Assembly (NCBI GenBank): GCA_027625915.1
Contig: JANTQA010000044.1
Location: 372,001 to 436,000, forward strand
DNA: 64,000 nt
Reading direction: 5' to 3'
From: Anaeramoeba flamelloides
Lineage: Eukaryota; Metamonada; Anaeramoebidae
Shown here: positions 12,041 to 28,197 of the stretch, one piece after another
Layout: each line of letters starts with the position of its first letter
How positions within the stretch are numbered: the first letter of the stretch is position 1
Made by a program: the position numbers and the translations under genes
The notes under the pieces: model-generated
What the model was told of the DNA's origin: nothing
Database searches by the model: none
Seen by the model: the letters and a program-made list of their open reading frames with translations, nothing else

Positions 12041-14932
12041 AACAGCATAATACCAATTATTAATCACAGATTGTGGAATTTTTATATGTAATCGATCATC
12101 TTTCATCATATTTTTGCCCCTCCTATGTGTCTAGGGTTTTTTTTTTGGTCATGCAAATGATAGTATTATTTTTTATATATTTTTTAATTAATTTTCTTCT
12201 TCTCTTTTTTTTTATTTGATACAATTTTTTTTAATTACTCCTTTATCTAAATAAATAAATAAATAAATAAAAAATGAAAATTTTCAGTAATATTTTTTTC
12301 ATTTTTTATTAGAAATTTTTGAAATTTTTATCTGACTTAGTGGAGATATTATTTATAATCTATTTTTTTAATAGTCTAAAAAGAATCATATTTTTCCAAT
12401 TTTAAAATAAAATAAAATATTTCTTTCAAAATATGTCGCTAAACTAAATTGAAAAACTGATTTTTTTTTTCAGCTTTTGGAATATATTTTATCATTTTAT
12501 TTTTTATTTTTTTTTCATTTTTGAGTTTTAATATATATTCACTGTTTTTTTCTGCAAATTGTTTCAACATTTATTCCTTTTACTTTGTTTGTGTTCAATC
12601 TAAAATTCATTTATTGTAACTAATATATATATAATTTCAATAAAAAAAATACCAGAAAAATAGGTGTTTTTTTCAAAAGCAAGAATTATAGAAAAGGGGG
12701 GATTCAAATCTTAATGCATTTAATAGCTATCTATTCTGAATTACATAAAATTATGATAACTTTGAAAAAATAATTTATAAATGATGCATAACTGGAATAC
12801 AATCTGTGGTTTTGGCTAACTTTAATTTTCAGAATTTATTTTTTCACTTGTAGTTAGGTCAAATTTCAAATCGATTTTTTTACTTCTTGGTTCACATTCC
12901 ACTTGTTATTTAAGTACATTGATACTCAGACAGTAAACTCTAGAACACTGTGAATAAAGTGGTGTGGACTTTTCATTGCATAAGAAATTTTGATTTTTGA
13001 ACCTATTCAAGATAAATTTTGTTTTGGGATTATGAAAATAGTTTTATTCCAAATGACAAAATTTCGATAAAAGAACTAAATTAAAAATTTTAACAAGATA
13101 TATCAGATTGAAATTCTTTTTTGGGGTATTTTTCCAGTTATTATAAGAATATCCTCTTATGAAATCTAGGACTCCTTTAACATATAAAAAAAAATTAATG
13201 ATGATTTAGACTTGTTGTTTTTTTATTTTTCAGAAAAATTTCTCAACTAAATGTTATAAAGAAAACTTTACACCCAAATCTTTTTAATGAATTTTTGGAT
13301 CTGTTTATTTTTTTAAAATAACAAATTGTTCATTTATCAAGTAAATAGCAGTTGTAGTAAAAAACTTGAAAAATACCAGAATGGAATGATAATCAAAGTT
13401 TTTTGTTGGCTTATTATTCTCATTTTTTATTAAAGTTTTGATTTTTAATAACAGAAATAATATCATTCAAGTAACTCAATACAAAAATTAATTCACAAGA
13501 AAAAATAAAGAGAAAAATTACCAATTTTTCTGGAATTTTGTCACTAAGAACTTTCCAATCTGAAGAAACATTTGATTTTTTCGAATTTTTATTAATTAAA
13601 GATTTGAGTTCACCTGAGCTTGATTATTCATTTTTTGAATTAGGTTTGCCATTGAAATTAATTATAGGATTTTGTTTTTTTTTTGGAGACATATTGTTTT
13701 TTTTCTTTTTAGTAATGGATCTCTTTGTTTGAAATTGTTTTTTTTGTTTTTGTTGTTGTTGTTGTTGTTGCAATTGTGAAAGATCTAATGTAAATTCTGT
13801 TGTGTTATTGTTGGTAACTACAACAACATCCTTTAAAAGAGTTTTGACTGTTTCAAACTCTTTTGGGTTTAGTACAAATTCCAATAGTTGTTGGAAGGGT
13901 TCTCCAAACAAATTTTTGTTAATAAATTTTTGATATTCCAAAAGGAACAAGAATTAAAGATTAATTGAAAAAGATTTTCAAAAAAAATTGAAGAAAATTT
14001 CTTAATGAAATTGCTTCTCCCTTAATTTTTTTTGCAAAGAACACTTCAAAAATGTTTAAAAAGCTAAAAATAAAGAAAAGAATTGTTATTTCAAGTGAAA
14101 TCAAATTAACTTACCTAAACATTTTCTTCATAAAATTTATTGCCTTTGTTTTGACGTTAGTATTGTTAGCACTAACCAATTTTGCAATACTTGGTACCAT
14201 TTCAAGAAGTGGGTAACTTTTCAAATTTGTAAAAATTTGTTGATCAGAGCATATGATTACAACAATTTTCAGTTGTGGGTTTGACCCAATGCTGAACAAA
14301 TAAAAAAGTTTGTTTTGAGCCATAAATTTCGATCAAAGACAAAATCATTTGAATGGTTAGAAGTATAAAAGATTTGTGGAGTGTTATATTCTCATTTTTG
14401 GATTGAACATATTTCGCCTCGATATTGAATAAGAGATCTTGAATTGTATTTATATCCACCCTTTTCCTTTTGTAAAGCAATTCTAAAACACCAGATAAGG
14501 ATTCAACAGCTAACTCTGAATTTGGTGGATCAACACCTAGAATGGTGTAAAATATCTCAATAAAAATAGACACTTGTTTGTTTGATAACTCCTGGTTCTT
14601 CTTAACAAATCTGGTAAACGTCTTACAATAGGATAATCTAGATTTAGGATCTTTTTTTTTATTTTTTTTAAAAAGAATTTCTTGTTATTCAGAGGTTTTT
14701 TTCGAAAAAAGAGAGAAATAACAAACCCTTCAATTATAGGAAACGAATCAATTTCTTTGAATCCATTTTTTATTAAAGCCCAATTAAGAGAAAAAATATT
14801 TTTGTTAGCTTTAAGACGAAGTAAAAAACAAAAAGAAAATGTTTTTATTTTCGTAGAAATGTTTATAAAAAATGAGATATTTTTAAGGGATTTTTTAAAC
14901 TCTTTTGATGAAGAATTGTTAGTTTCAAACAT

Positions 14933-17028
14933 AGTGATGCTAAAACTTTGTTAAATATTAATTTCAAATGATTTTTTGAAAATATTTCTTCAAACTTCTT
15001 GTTTTAGTGTGGATCTATTGATCTTTGATTGTAAAAAATAAGAATTCAAAATAGAAAAATGTCTGAGTCTCAAGATCAAAAGAGTTTTAAAAAAATACTA
15101 CAATAATTTTAAGATTTACTTCTCAGTTTTGATATTTATGTGTTGTGATATCAAACCATTCAATGGACCAATTGTAGTTAGTTAACATAAATTGAAATAT
15201 TTTTTGATGGTTATTATTCCAATTTAGTTTATTAATTATCTTTCAAAACCATTGTCCCATTAAAAATCAAATTTTATTTAAAAATATTTTTAATTATTGA
15301 AGTTATCTATTATAATATAAAAATTTCGATTTTAATATTCAATACTATACTCAAGAGATATTTATTTTTCCTCTAAAAAAAAAATAAAAAAAACTGTTAA
15401 AAAAAATTGGGACATTTATTTTGAAAGAAGCATTACATAAAAAATAGAAAATTTAAAAAATTAAAAAAAACAATTTATTGATTCTCCTTTCATTTGAATA
15501 ACTAAATCTAATCTCTTTTTCAAATTTGAAACCAATTGTTTCATTAATTCATCTGTTACTTCTTTCCAATTTTTCATTTTCATTTTCCATTTTAACAAAA
15601 CACTGTTGAAAAAATAAAAAAGAGAAAAAATGATTTATTTGCAAACTTTTCATTGTGAGAGGAAAAACTTCAAAACGATACAAAATCAATTCAAAAATCA
15701 AATGTAAGATCGGTCATTTATTATGAAATTTCGTTTAGTTGCTTGAAGAGATTCTCTGTGTGTTCTACAGTTTTCCCCAACCTACACGTTCTCGCCATTT
15801 TTTTCTTTTAAGGCCAAGTCATTTATCATGGATTTGGTGGATACTCAAGGGGCAACTTGGATACCAAAAAGGAGATTGTGAAATTACCCTTCTATATATT
15901 GGCAAAATTCAAATAATATTAAAAAGAATTTCAACAATCTCTTAAGCAAAACATATAATTTGAAAAACAAATTATAAGGATCTCAATTTTTAAAAAATTA
16001 TAAATAGTATAAATTTCTCAGTATCTCACTTTCAAAAAATTCAAATATAAAAAAAAAAATTGGAGGGGATCAAATTTAGCAGAAAATTCAATTGAAAACA
16101 AAAGTTAAAAAACAATTCTCTATTTCATATAAAATTTTGAATAAAAAATAAACAATTTTTTTCTAATTGTATCTCTACAAAAAGTTAAATTTCTTCAATT
16201 TAAAACAAATTGTTTTCTTAAAGTTAACAATCAATTTAATCCAATTTGTGGTTATTTTGATATCCTTTTATATTTAAAATTGTAAGAATATGAGAACATT
16301 CTTCATATAAAAATAACTCATTTGAAAAATTATAAAAAATGAAAAAAAAAAATCTTGATCTCAATAAGCTCTCAAGAATGAGATTTCAATAATCAAAAAA
16401 TTTGTTTTCAAAATTGTTATTCACTTCCTTTCAAATTGGAAATTGGGTGTTGTTCTTGATTCTTTTTTCTTTATATGTACTATATTCTGATTGTTGATTT
16501 TTAAGAGATTGATAGTAAATCATATTTTGATGTTTTTACAATTCCTATATAGGCCTTTAATAAAGCTACAATTTTTTTTTCCATTTCAAAAAATAATTTA
16601 TCAACCTAACAACTTATTACTAAAAAGAAAAAATTATTAATTATTTTGAAAAATCTTTTTTTCAGCAAATTTACAAGCAAAAACCAATAAAAAAACAAGA
16701 TTTTTTCAAATTATTCAACGGGTTCTGGGCTTCCAATGGAAAAAATCAATTATGTTAGCTTAAAGAATAAATTAAAAATATCTCCTGACAAAAATTAAAA
16801 TAAAAATAAAAAAAAAACGATTAAAATGTATAATGTACTTCAAAAGTATATCAAGTGTTTAAGAAATCAATGTTTTAGATATAATAAAAAGAAAAGAAAA
16901 AACAAAATTCCAATTTTTCACACAAGAGAAATTAATAGAAATTTCCCGAACATTTAATAAATAAAAAATTAATTTTTTTTTTTTTTTTTTGAAAACTTTC
17001 TTCAAAAGTATTTAGAAATAAAAAATGT
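14933..17028. other. Intergenic spacer between CLASP-like gene and citF
   Basis: Mostly AT-rich spacer. A possible Tc1-type transposase remnant is at about 15394-15600. A slightly more GC-rich patch at 15739-15950 has open frames on the plus strand but no pattern I can assign. Nothing else stands out. Confidence 0.5.
15394..15600 (-). mobile_element. Possible Tc1/mariner transposase C-terminal remnant
   Basis: On the minus strand about 35 codons read NWKEVTDELMKQLVSNLKK followed by RLDLVIQMKG. This resembles the usual C-terminal end of Tc1/IS630 transposases (W..I....L..LV.SMP.R...VI..KGG). Downstream in the same sense lies TGTCCCAATTTTTTTTAACA, which has the look of a Tc1 terminal repeat (15394-15416). 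I found no matching right end and no DDE catalytic core, so this is a weak call. Confidence 0.35.
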
Positions 17029-18735
17029 TTATTTTTTTTCTTTTGGTACCACTTCTCTAACTACGTCAATTACTGATCCGTCTCGCCATTCTATTACTGC
17101 AACTATTCTCTCTTTAGTTTCAGGCTTTACATACGCCTTACCGGCGGTTTTTTCTGCAAGTTCCTTTAATTCCTGAATATCCATGATTGGCAAGCCAGCT
17201 TCTTTAAGCATTTTGGCTAATTTTGGCCTTAATGGGTTTACAGCGATTCCACCTTCTGTTACTATGACGTCGATACATTCGCCGGGGGTTGTAACTGTTG
17301 TAACGCTATCAATGATAATTGGGTTGTCTCTTCTCGCTAATGGCACGGTGATTATTGTCAATTTGGCGCCAGCTGCGGTGTCTTGATGTCCGCCAATTCC
17401 ATGCTTAAGATATCCGTCAGAATGGGTGTTCACATTGACATTAAAATCAACATCTACCTCTGTTGCTCCCAAGACTACTATATCTAACAAATTTACTAGA
17501 CATCCCTTATTGCAAATATTAGCATATTCGTCGATATTGATTTCAATATGGTTTTTGTCCTTTTTCAACGATTCCACAGAAACAAGATCAAAGGCCTGGC
17601 AGGTGGTTACCTTTTTAACATAGTTTTCACGGAATAGGTCGATGATCAAAGATGTTGTCCCGCCATTTACCCATCCTGCCTTCACTCCAGTTTTTTTCAT
17701 CATTTCACCAATCCTTTCCACGGTTAATAGGGATATACTTCCTGCGCCTGCTTGGAAATTGAAACCTTCTTTCATTAATTTGCTGTGCTCAACTACAGCC
17801 GCTGTGTTATTGGAAATGGTTATCAGTGGCTCCTTTCGTACGATCCTGAGAGATCCAGACACAATTTTATTTGGATCACCAATGGACTCAACTTCAACAA
17901 CATAATCTACATTGACCTGTGAAATTGAAATTGGTGAAGCCGGGTAAGGTACCAAATTGTCTGTGACAATGATAACCTTGTCGGCCAATTTGGAGTCGAT
18001 ATTTGAATAGGCAAGTGGCCCACATGCAGATTTGCCATCAATACCGTTCGCGTTTCCATAGTTGTCAGCCGTTGGTGCGCCGATGACAGCCAAGTCAATA
18101 TGCATATCGTTTTGCATAATGGATCTGACCCTTCCGCCATGCGATCGAAGAACACCAACCCCTTGCATTTTCCCCAGCGATACCTGCACACCAATCGAGC
18201 CGTTCATCGAGCCTAAAATGGTCTCAATGGTGCCATCGCTGAGATAGTCAACCAACCCAGAGTGCACATTAAATAATGCAGATGGCGCCAATTTGATTCC
18301 TTTCACACCCATCTCCTTTAAGGTCTTCATTGTCATATTGACAATGCCATCACCTTCTCTCAAATGATGATGAAATGAGACAGTCATCCCGTTAAAGACT
18401 TTGCATTTCTTTAAGGCCTCAGCTAGTGTTGCGCACATTTTGTTCTGCGTTCGGCTTTCAGTGCCTAATGAGATACGCGATGCACCCTTTTTTAAATGAA
18501 GTCCGCTCCAGGCTCCTTGGAATGGAATCACTTCACCATACCCTTCAATGTATGATGGAAATTTCCTTCCTAATGAATTTTCAATAATCTCAATTTTCTT
18601 TTTGTTTTTGTTTTTGTTTTTGTGTTTTTTTTTTTTGACAAAAGGATGAATGTTTTGGTTTTTATTTTGCCAATAGAAGAGAAAAGGGATATGTTTTAAA
18701 TGGTTAAGAACTTTTGAAGTTAATTTATTAATCAA
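17029..18735 (-). CDS. citF: Citrate lyase alpha subunit (citrate CoA/ACP transferase)
   Basis: An uninterrupted 568-codon frame with a strong match by eye to bacterial CitF. In bacteria CitF transfers the acyl group between acetyl-ACP and citrate, and works with CitD (ACP) and CitE (lyase). Visible signatures are YIEGYGEVIPFQGAW (about 62-76), FHHHLREGDG (121-130), LAPSALFNVHSG (149-160), GAGSISLLTVE (330-340), GIGGHQDTAAGAKL (446-459) and TTPGECIDVIVTEGGIAVNP (482-501). Length fits the family (about 510) plus an N-terminal extension of about 50 residues that is basic and ends in a Lys/Asn run; that could be an organelle presequence, which is inference. The frame opens with TTG and has no ATG before residue 100, so a short 5' exon must exist upstream; CAAAAG near 18689 is a possible splice acceptor. 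Base composition is visibly richer in GC than neighbours, consistent with transfer from bacteria or with strong constraint. No citD or citE is present in the window. Confidence 0.9.
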   Translation of the reverse strand: MINKLTSKVLNHLKHIPFLFYWQNKNQNIHPFVKKKKHKNKNKNKKKIEIIENSLGRKFPSYIEGYGEVIPFQGAWSGLHLKKGASRISLGTESRTQNKMCATLAEALKKCKVFNGMTVSFHHHLREGDGIVNMTMKTLKEMGVKGIKLAPSALFNVHSGLVDYLSDGTIETILGSMNGSIGVQVSLGKMQGVGVLRSHGGRVRSIMQNDMHIDLAVIGAPTADNYGNANGIDGKSACGPLAYSNIDSKLADKVIIVTDNLVPYPASPISISQVNVDYVVEVESIGDPNKIVSGSLRIVRKEPLITISNNTAAVVEHSKLMKEGFNFQAGAGSISLLTVERIGEMMKKTGVKAGWVNGGTTSLIIDLFRENYVKKVTTCQAFDLVSVESLKKDKNHIEINIDEYANICNKGCLVNLLDIVVLGATEVDVDFNVNVNTHSDGYLKHGIGGHQDTAAGAKLTIITVPLARRDNPIIIDSVTTVTTPGECIDVIVTEGGIAVNPLRPKLAKMLKEAGLPIMDIQELKELAEKTAGKAYVKPETKERIVAVIEWRDGSVIDVVREVVPKEKK

Positions 18736-20010
18736 AAAAATTTTGACACAAAAATTTTAATTTAATAAATCTTTTTTGTTTTTCTTTTTTTGTTGAGATC
18801 AGTTTTTTTTGGGTCTTTTCGAATTAAAAAAAAAAAAGGGTCGAAAAGTTGTAAAAAGTGCACTTAAAGTTTTAGAAATGAAATTGTTACTTTTTTGGTT
18901 TCTTTTTCTTGGGTCATTTGATGTTTTTGGAAAAATAAATGAAGAGAAAAAAATAAAAAATTTTACGAAAAAATGTTGTAGTTTATTATCATACAAATCT
19001 GAAACATTTTCTTTCTGTAAAGTTTTAAATCTGGTTCTTAAAAAAATTTGAAAATTCGATCGATTTGAAAATAAAAAGGAAACAGAGAGCTGTAAAATTT
19101 GTTGGAGTGGTTATTTATTCTTGGCAAACCAACGGTTAATTTATCTGTTTTAATTAAATTTTTCAGTTTCTTTATTTGTTGGTTATGGATTTCTTCAACT
19201 TCAAGATTTGATTGACAAAATTAGAAGAAGTGTCTGTTTTCAAGAACTCACCTAAATCAAATTTTGACTTTCAAAAAGCTTTTTCATTTTTGTTTGAAAT
19301 TTTCAAGAATTTAAATTTTTTCATATTTGGTTCATAAGAATATGAAGTAACGTTGAAAAAGATGTAGTATCACTCATAGAATCAATTAGATTACACTCGG
19401 ATTGTTCTTTCTTGTGAACTTTACTTCTCTAAAATTATTGTACGGTAATTTACCCCCTAAAAAAAATGATTTTTTTTTTAAGGGTAAAATTCAACTTTTT
19501 TCCATTTTATCAAAAAACCCAATATTTCTGTATTTTGAGAAACTTTTTTATTAGGGTTTACTCTACTATGTTTTCTTATCCATTTTTTCTTTTATAGTCC
19601 CAAAAACATATTTCTGTTTTTTTTTAATACAAAATGGAATTAAAATATTTGTTACAAAGCAAAAACAACACAGGTTCATAAATTAAATCTGTGCTCTTTT
19701 TTTCTTGTTGTTCCAATAGAAGATATAATACACATTATAATGCTTTACCTATAATATGTTTTATTTTGAAGGTCCTCTTCTTGATTTTACTAGTAAAATT
19801 TAAATTAGGAACTGGATTTGGTAAAACAGTTTTCATAATATTCAAATTTTATTTTTTATCGGTTGTTTTTTTGATGGTAACAATTTTCTTTGAGAAATTT
19901 AGCTCTCTTTTTTGACAAAATATTTTCCAATTTGATCCTACATTTTTAAGATTTTTTTTTTATATTAGAACCTTAAGGGACTAATCTCTATTAAATATTT
20001 TTACCTAAAT
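18736..20010. other. Spacer upstream of citF
   Basis: Should contain the promoter and first exon of citF, which I could not identify. A 57-codon ATG frame is at 18878-19051 on the plus strand. The rest is AT-rich with no recognisable feature. Confidence 0.45.
18878..19051 (+). CDS. Possible short ORF with signal-peptide-like start
   Basis: ATG begins MKLLLFWFLFLGSFDVFG, a charged residue followed by a hydrophobic stretch and small residues, as in a secretory signal. About 38 Lys-rich residues with two adjacent Cys follow. In DNA this T-rich such frames arise by chance. It is divergent from citF. No homolog is recognised. Confidence 0.2.
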   Translation: MKLLLFWFLFLGSFDVFGKINEEKKIKNFTKKCCSLLSYKSETFSFCKVLNLVLKKI

Positions 20011-20014
20011 TTAA

Positions 20015-21151
20015 GAACTACGTTTGCCATTGAAAATTGGGGGCATGTGTGATATAAGAGGATTATGAGGGTTGGCAAATCTCACAATTATTTATTCAGC
20101 GAGATCTAAGTGCTAAAAAATGTCATTTTTGACATAAATTTTTCTCTCCTCGTATCTCAAAATGACAAAGAATGTTGCGAAAAAACAGCTTTTGGAGAAA
20201 ATTTCTATTTAGGTGAAAGTGGCAAACCTGGTGATGATGTTTGGGGGTTTCTTTGGTTTACTTTTGAATTGTGAGAGAAGATGAGAAGGTTTGCCACTTT
20301 CACCTAAACGGTCAAAATGGAGAAAATTGAAAATATTGATGAATTATTGTCTGTTGTTTTCCAACAATTACCTTTTTTGATTAATTCCCACGATAATTTA
20401 TTTGGTATTGTATTGAATCCACTAAAATCACAAATTCCCAAAATTGAAAGATCATTTTTTATAACTTACAAAGAAATATATTTTTTAAAAACAAAAACTA
20501 ACTAATTTTGCAAACTTAATTTTCAAAAGATACTTGAATGCAAAATTCCACCAAACCTCACCCACTCAACCTCAACTTAATTTTCGTTGACTCAACTAAT
20601 TGTGTTTTGAGAGAAACAATCCAAACAAAAAAATTTTTATCAAAAAAGCACAAAAAACAAGAAGTGTGTTGTTATGGATCATGTTGTTCCACAAACAATT
20701 CAAGGAGACACCCTCCTCTTAGTCATGTTTGGGAGATTTATTTCAAGGAAAAACAAAAAAAATCAAACAAAAAACAAGAAAAACCCTCAACGTCTTTGTT
20801 GTGAATTAATCTGGTTTACGAATTACAAGAACAATTCAAGGAACCCAACATTCAAAAATCTTAGAGAATTGAGATCGTTAAAAGTAAAAGTTGTTTATTG
20901 AGAATGTTTGAAATGATCTTAATTTTTTCTATAAGGAAACCGCGGTGTGTTTTTCTTTTTCATTTTTACCATCCTTAACAAGGGTGTTCGATACGTATCT
21001 CACATTTTCTTTTTCATTTTTCATAAAAAAAATGACGAAAAATGATTTTTTGATCCAAATTGGAGAATATTTCAAAGATCACTACTTTACATTTTAAATG
21101 ATATTGGTTCAAAAGGTGTTGAGAAAAATTGATAAATTGCCAACGTAGTTC
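20015..21151. mobile_element. TTAA-flanked DNA element, family TTAA-1, copy 1
   Basis: The left end GAACTACGTTTGCCA and the right end in reverse, GAACTACGTTGGCAA, are inverted repeats, each directly bordered by TTAA (20011-20014 and 21152-21155). A TTAA target duplication is typical of piggyBac-type and related elements, though these termini lack the usual CCC start. A diverged, longer copy is at 35987-37673. Remnant frames are shared by the two copies (MDHVVP..I.GDTLLLVM) but I see no transposase core, so it is probably non-autonomous. It carries a hairpin at 20208-20308. Confidence 0.7.
20208..20308. repeat. Perfect 22 bp hairpin inside TTAA-1 copy 1
   Basis: Arm 20208-20229 (TTTAGGTGAAAGTGGCAAAC, then CT) is the exact complement of 20287-20308, with a 57 bp loop. 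It follows GAGAAAATTTCTA and precedes a short ATG frame (20317). The other copy has a hairpin at the same place with different arms. Confidence 0.85.
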
Positions 21152-21343
21152 TTAATAGAGATTGAGAAATTTTTTTGACAATTACTATGATTTGAAAACT
21201 CCTTGTTTATTGTCAATATTATGCATATTTCTAGATAAGGAATCCTATTTAGAAATTGTCCAAAAAAAATAATATAGACTAGTCTCTTAAGAAACCAATT
21301 TAATATTTACCTATTCTCTATTGTTGGTTTCTTTGACCATTCA

Positions 21344-21649
21344 ATGTTTAAACACTATTGGAAAAAGAAGTATAGATTTTTTATTTTGAAAAAAAGATTT
21401 TACCAAGCTTTTCTGGAACCTTTTAGAAACTTTAGAATATTTTTTAGTTATTCTGAAAAAAAAAAAAATAAAAACAGACTTCGATTTATTGTTTTCAATA
21501 AAACCTTGAAAAAGTTACTTTTTAATCTTAAAGTCAAAAATATTGCTAAAAAAGTTTTATACATTAAAAAAAACACAAAATTTGTATTATTGGATACTTA
21601 TTATCCTAGTAATTTTTTCAAATCTAAAAACTTTAACAATTATATATAA
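21344..21649 (+). CDS. Hypothetical 101-residue ORF
   Basis: ATG-started frame, very basic and aromatic (Lys, Phe, Tyr rich), no domain seen, no intron. It lies just right of the TTAA-1 element. Composition is close to what random AT-rich sequence gives, so it may not be a gene. Confidence 0.2.
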   Translation: MFKHYWKKKYRFFILKKRFYQAFLEPFRNFRIFFSYSEKKKNKNRLRFIVFNKTLKKLLFNLKVKNIAKKVLYIKKNTKFVLLDTYYPSNFFKSKNFNNYI

Positions 21650-22184
21650 AAATAAAAATGATAGTTAAGTTAAAAGTTTTTTCATAAAACAATTTTTAGC
21701 TTTATTTATTTTTTTAATAAATGTCAATAATTTGGAAAACCACCCAATTTAACCCCATTTCAACAATCAAAACTAACCTAAAAGATGAAATTGTAAAAAA
21801 AAATAAGCTTTTATAATTAAAAAAAAAATTCATCATTATATCTACTTTTGAATCTACCTTTCAAATTATTTTAAACATAGAATTACCTGATATTTTAAAC
21901 AACAAAAAAAAATTAAAAATAATATTGAAATGAAAGTTAATTCCAATTTTTAGAAATTGATGATTATATTTTTTTTGAAAAACTGAACGCCCACTGGAAA
22001 AAGTTTAACCAGTAGATTTTTAACTAATAATGTTATTAATTTCAAAAGATATTTTAAAACAGCATTTTATTTAATTTTTATTTGGCTTTTCAAAGATTAT
22101 TTTTTTCATTTGAATATATTTCTAATTATAATCAGAAAAACAAAACAAAAAGGGGGGAAAACAAAGGGATCAAAAAGATAAAAG

Positions 22185-22233
<49 letters not shown>

Positions 22234-23710
22234 AATCGAAAAAAAAAAAGAAAAAGAAAAAGAAAGATTTGAAAACACCTTAAGTTAAATATTATATTTT
22301 TTCCATTGGAAACAAAACTTGATTTGAAATCCCACAGAAACTCAATAGATCACCCCATCTTCCAATAGTCTCTATCTATACCCCCTTTAATTCACGGTTG
22401 TTCTGAAGTTTCTGACGAAGATCAAACATAAAACCCTGTATCTATTAGGTGTTCTTTCCAATGATTTATATTGTAATTTCCTCTAAAAATTTCTTAACTT
22501 GACCTTAAAAACAAAAAGTTTTTTTTTTTTTTTTACTCAATGAAATTTATCAATATATTTTTTCTTCTTTTCGAATTCTTTTATTAATGACCTTTTCTCC
22601 CCTTTTCTATGAAATAGGAGACCAAACCTTTGTAATTTTATTTAAAAGGATATTGATTTCAATCGAAACAAAACCAAAAAAGTTATTTCGGTTGAAACCC
22701 CGTTTTTCAAACAAAGAAAGAGAATTAATTCAATTTCCAACCTTTACTGAGAAAATTGGTGGACTTTTTTCTTAGTCATTTATTGATCAAATAATGAGCT
22801 TGCTTGGAAAAAAATCATTTTCCAATATCGCAAATTCTTGAGTGCGACGATCTTTTGGGATTTATAAGATTTATGTAGTCATAAAACAATTGGTTAATAT
22901 CTTCTAAAATAACTCTGAAATAACATTTACAGAGTAGAAATTATTAGTAAAATGCTTCTAATTTTACCCAAATTCAATTTAAAAGAAGATCAGAAAATTT
23001 TCCAACTTTGCCTAGTAATATAAGAATTTCCCAAAATCTTTCCACAGTAACTACAATACTATACTAAACTTTTTAGTGAAATGATCACTTTCTTACCAAT
23101 AGTTGTTAGGAATTATATACCTAATTCATACATATAATGTTTGAGTTTTAAAAAAAATCCATAGCAGTATTATTTATTTTAAGAATGATGGAATTCTATA
23201 AAAAACTCAATTTAAGAATTAGATTTTTGAGATTAACCAGCCAAAGAAAAAAGAACCATTTGATTCCATGGAATTAAAAAAGAATTATTTTATCTTTTTT
23301 TCGAAAAAGAATCAAAATGTGAACTTTGAAGATGATGTTTTTCTTTTTTTCCCAATCTTATTACTTGCGAAGTACTCAATTTAAAATGTTGATATTTTTA
23401 AAAAATAGAAAAAAAAATTTTTATTCTAAAAAAAATTCATACAAGAATCAGTTAATAAAAGACTCTTAAAATAATATAAAAAAATAAAATTTTACAAAAT
23501 AGTTTTTTATATAAAGTTTTGAATAAATCCAATTTTCATTGTAAATTAAGATAATTATTTGTTTTTTTATTGAAATATAAAATTCTTTAAAAAATATAAA
23601 AAGGAAAAGGAACAGAGAAGAATTTGAAATGAGACGAAAATTGCAAGGTCAAAAACCAATCAGAAAAAATTTTTAAAAATCGAAAAAAAGAAAAGAAAAA
23701 AACTTTATAA
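21650..23710. other. Intergenic spacer
   Basis: AT-rich sequence with an A-run of about 45 at 22186-22230. The frame at 22587-22775 is short and unassigned. No repeats shared with the rest of the window were noticed. Confidence 0.5.
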
Positions 23711-23873
23711 TTAATGAAATAAGAACAATTGATAAAGATAAAAAACAATTTATTAAGGAAAAACTAATTATAATTAATATTTAATGTATTTTTTTTTTTT
23801 TTTATTTTTGATGAGAATTTAATGTAAAAGTTTTTCTTTTCTTTTTATTATTTTCTGGTTTTAATGAAATTAA

Positions 23874-27416
<3,543 letters not shown>

Positions 27417-28197
27417 ATTAAATTTCGCTTTGGTGTGAAAATCAAAATTTCAACAAATATTTTTTCGGAATTTGGAAAAAAAGAAAAAAATGAAAACTCA
27501 AAAAGATTGAATTTTGAATATTATTTTTTATTAGAATTGAAAGTTTAATTGAACAAAATACATTTTAGTTCTAATTAAAAAAATGAAAACAAGTTTAAAT
27601 TTGAATGATTAGACAATAAATATATCAAAAATATGTTTTTTATTGTGAAAAACAAATTCTACTAATAAATTTAAAAAAAGGTAAAACAAACTTTTAATTT
27701 TATTCCAATTTTTTTATATTAGATCCTTTATTTTCAGTCATTTCATTTCAAAGGATTACCTTGGTTATTAACTTAATTTACAAATTTTGTACAAATTTAA
27801 AAGATAAAAATTCGTTTTCAAAGCAAGTAAAAAAAAATTAAAACATGATAAATTTTTCAATATTGACGACCTTAGTTAAACGATTTCACCCCAAACATAT
27901 ATAATTCCAAATTTAAATTCCGTTGTTATTGGGGAGGGGTTTACATGAACCAGGATTCAAATGTTGGAAAAATCTTATTCGTCAAATTAATACCAAAAGT
28001 TTATCTCATCATTTAAAAATAATCCATTTATTAGCAAGAATATCAGAAGAATTTCAGAAAACAATTTGGATTTCGATTCATATTTTCAACTTGAATTACC
28101 AATCAACAGAATTCATGATTGTCAAAATATCTTTCTTAAATATACTTCAAACTCTTGATAGTTTATAACAATTTCTCATTTTTATAGCTTGATATTA

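Larger units (their letters stand above)
10741..13521. other. Remainder of long intron of CLASP-like gene
   Basis: AT-rich intron with no host exon visible. It contains, on the plus strand, a decayed LINE 3' tail (about 11580-11925) followed by a small palindrome array (11912-12040). A run of AAAT repeats is at about 12248-12272. Nothing else is recognisable. Confidence 0.55.

Noticed and set aside
15739-15950. Plus-strand segment as a transposase catalytic core
   Set aside because: Only a loose likeness to the Tc1 VMVWG region and in the opposite orientation to the nearby C-terminal remnant.
17183-18247. Several plus-strand frames opposite citF
   Set aside because: They are antisense shadows of the well-supported citF frame.
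22082-22288. Lys-rich frame across an A-run
   Set aside because: Translation of poly(A); no flanking coding signal.
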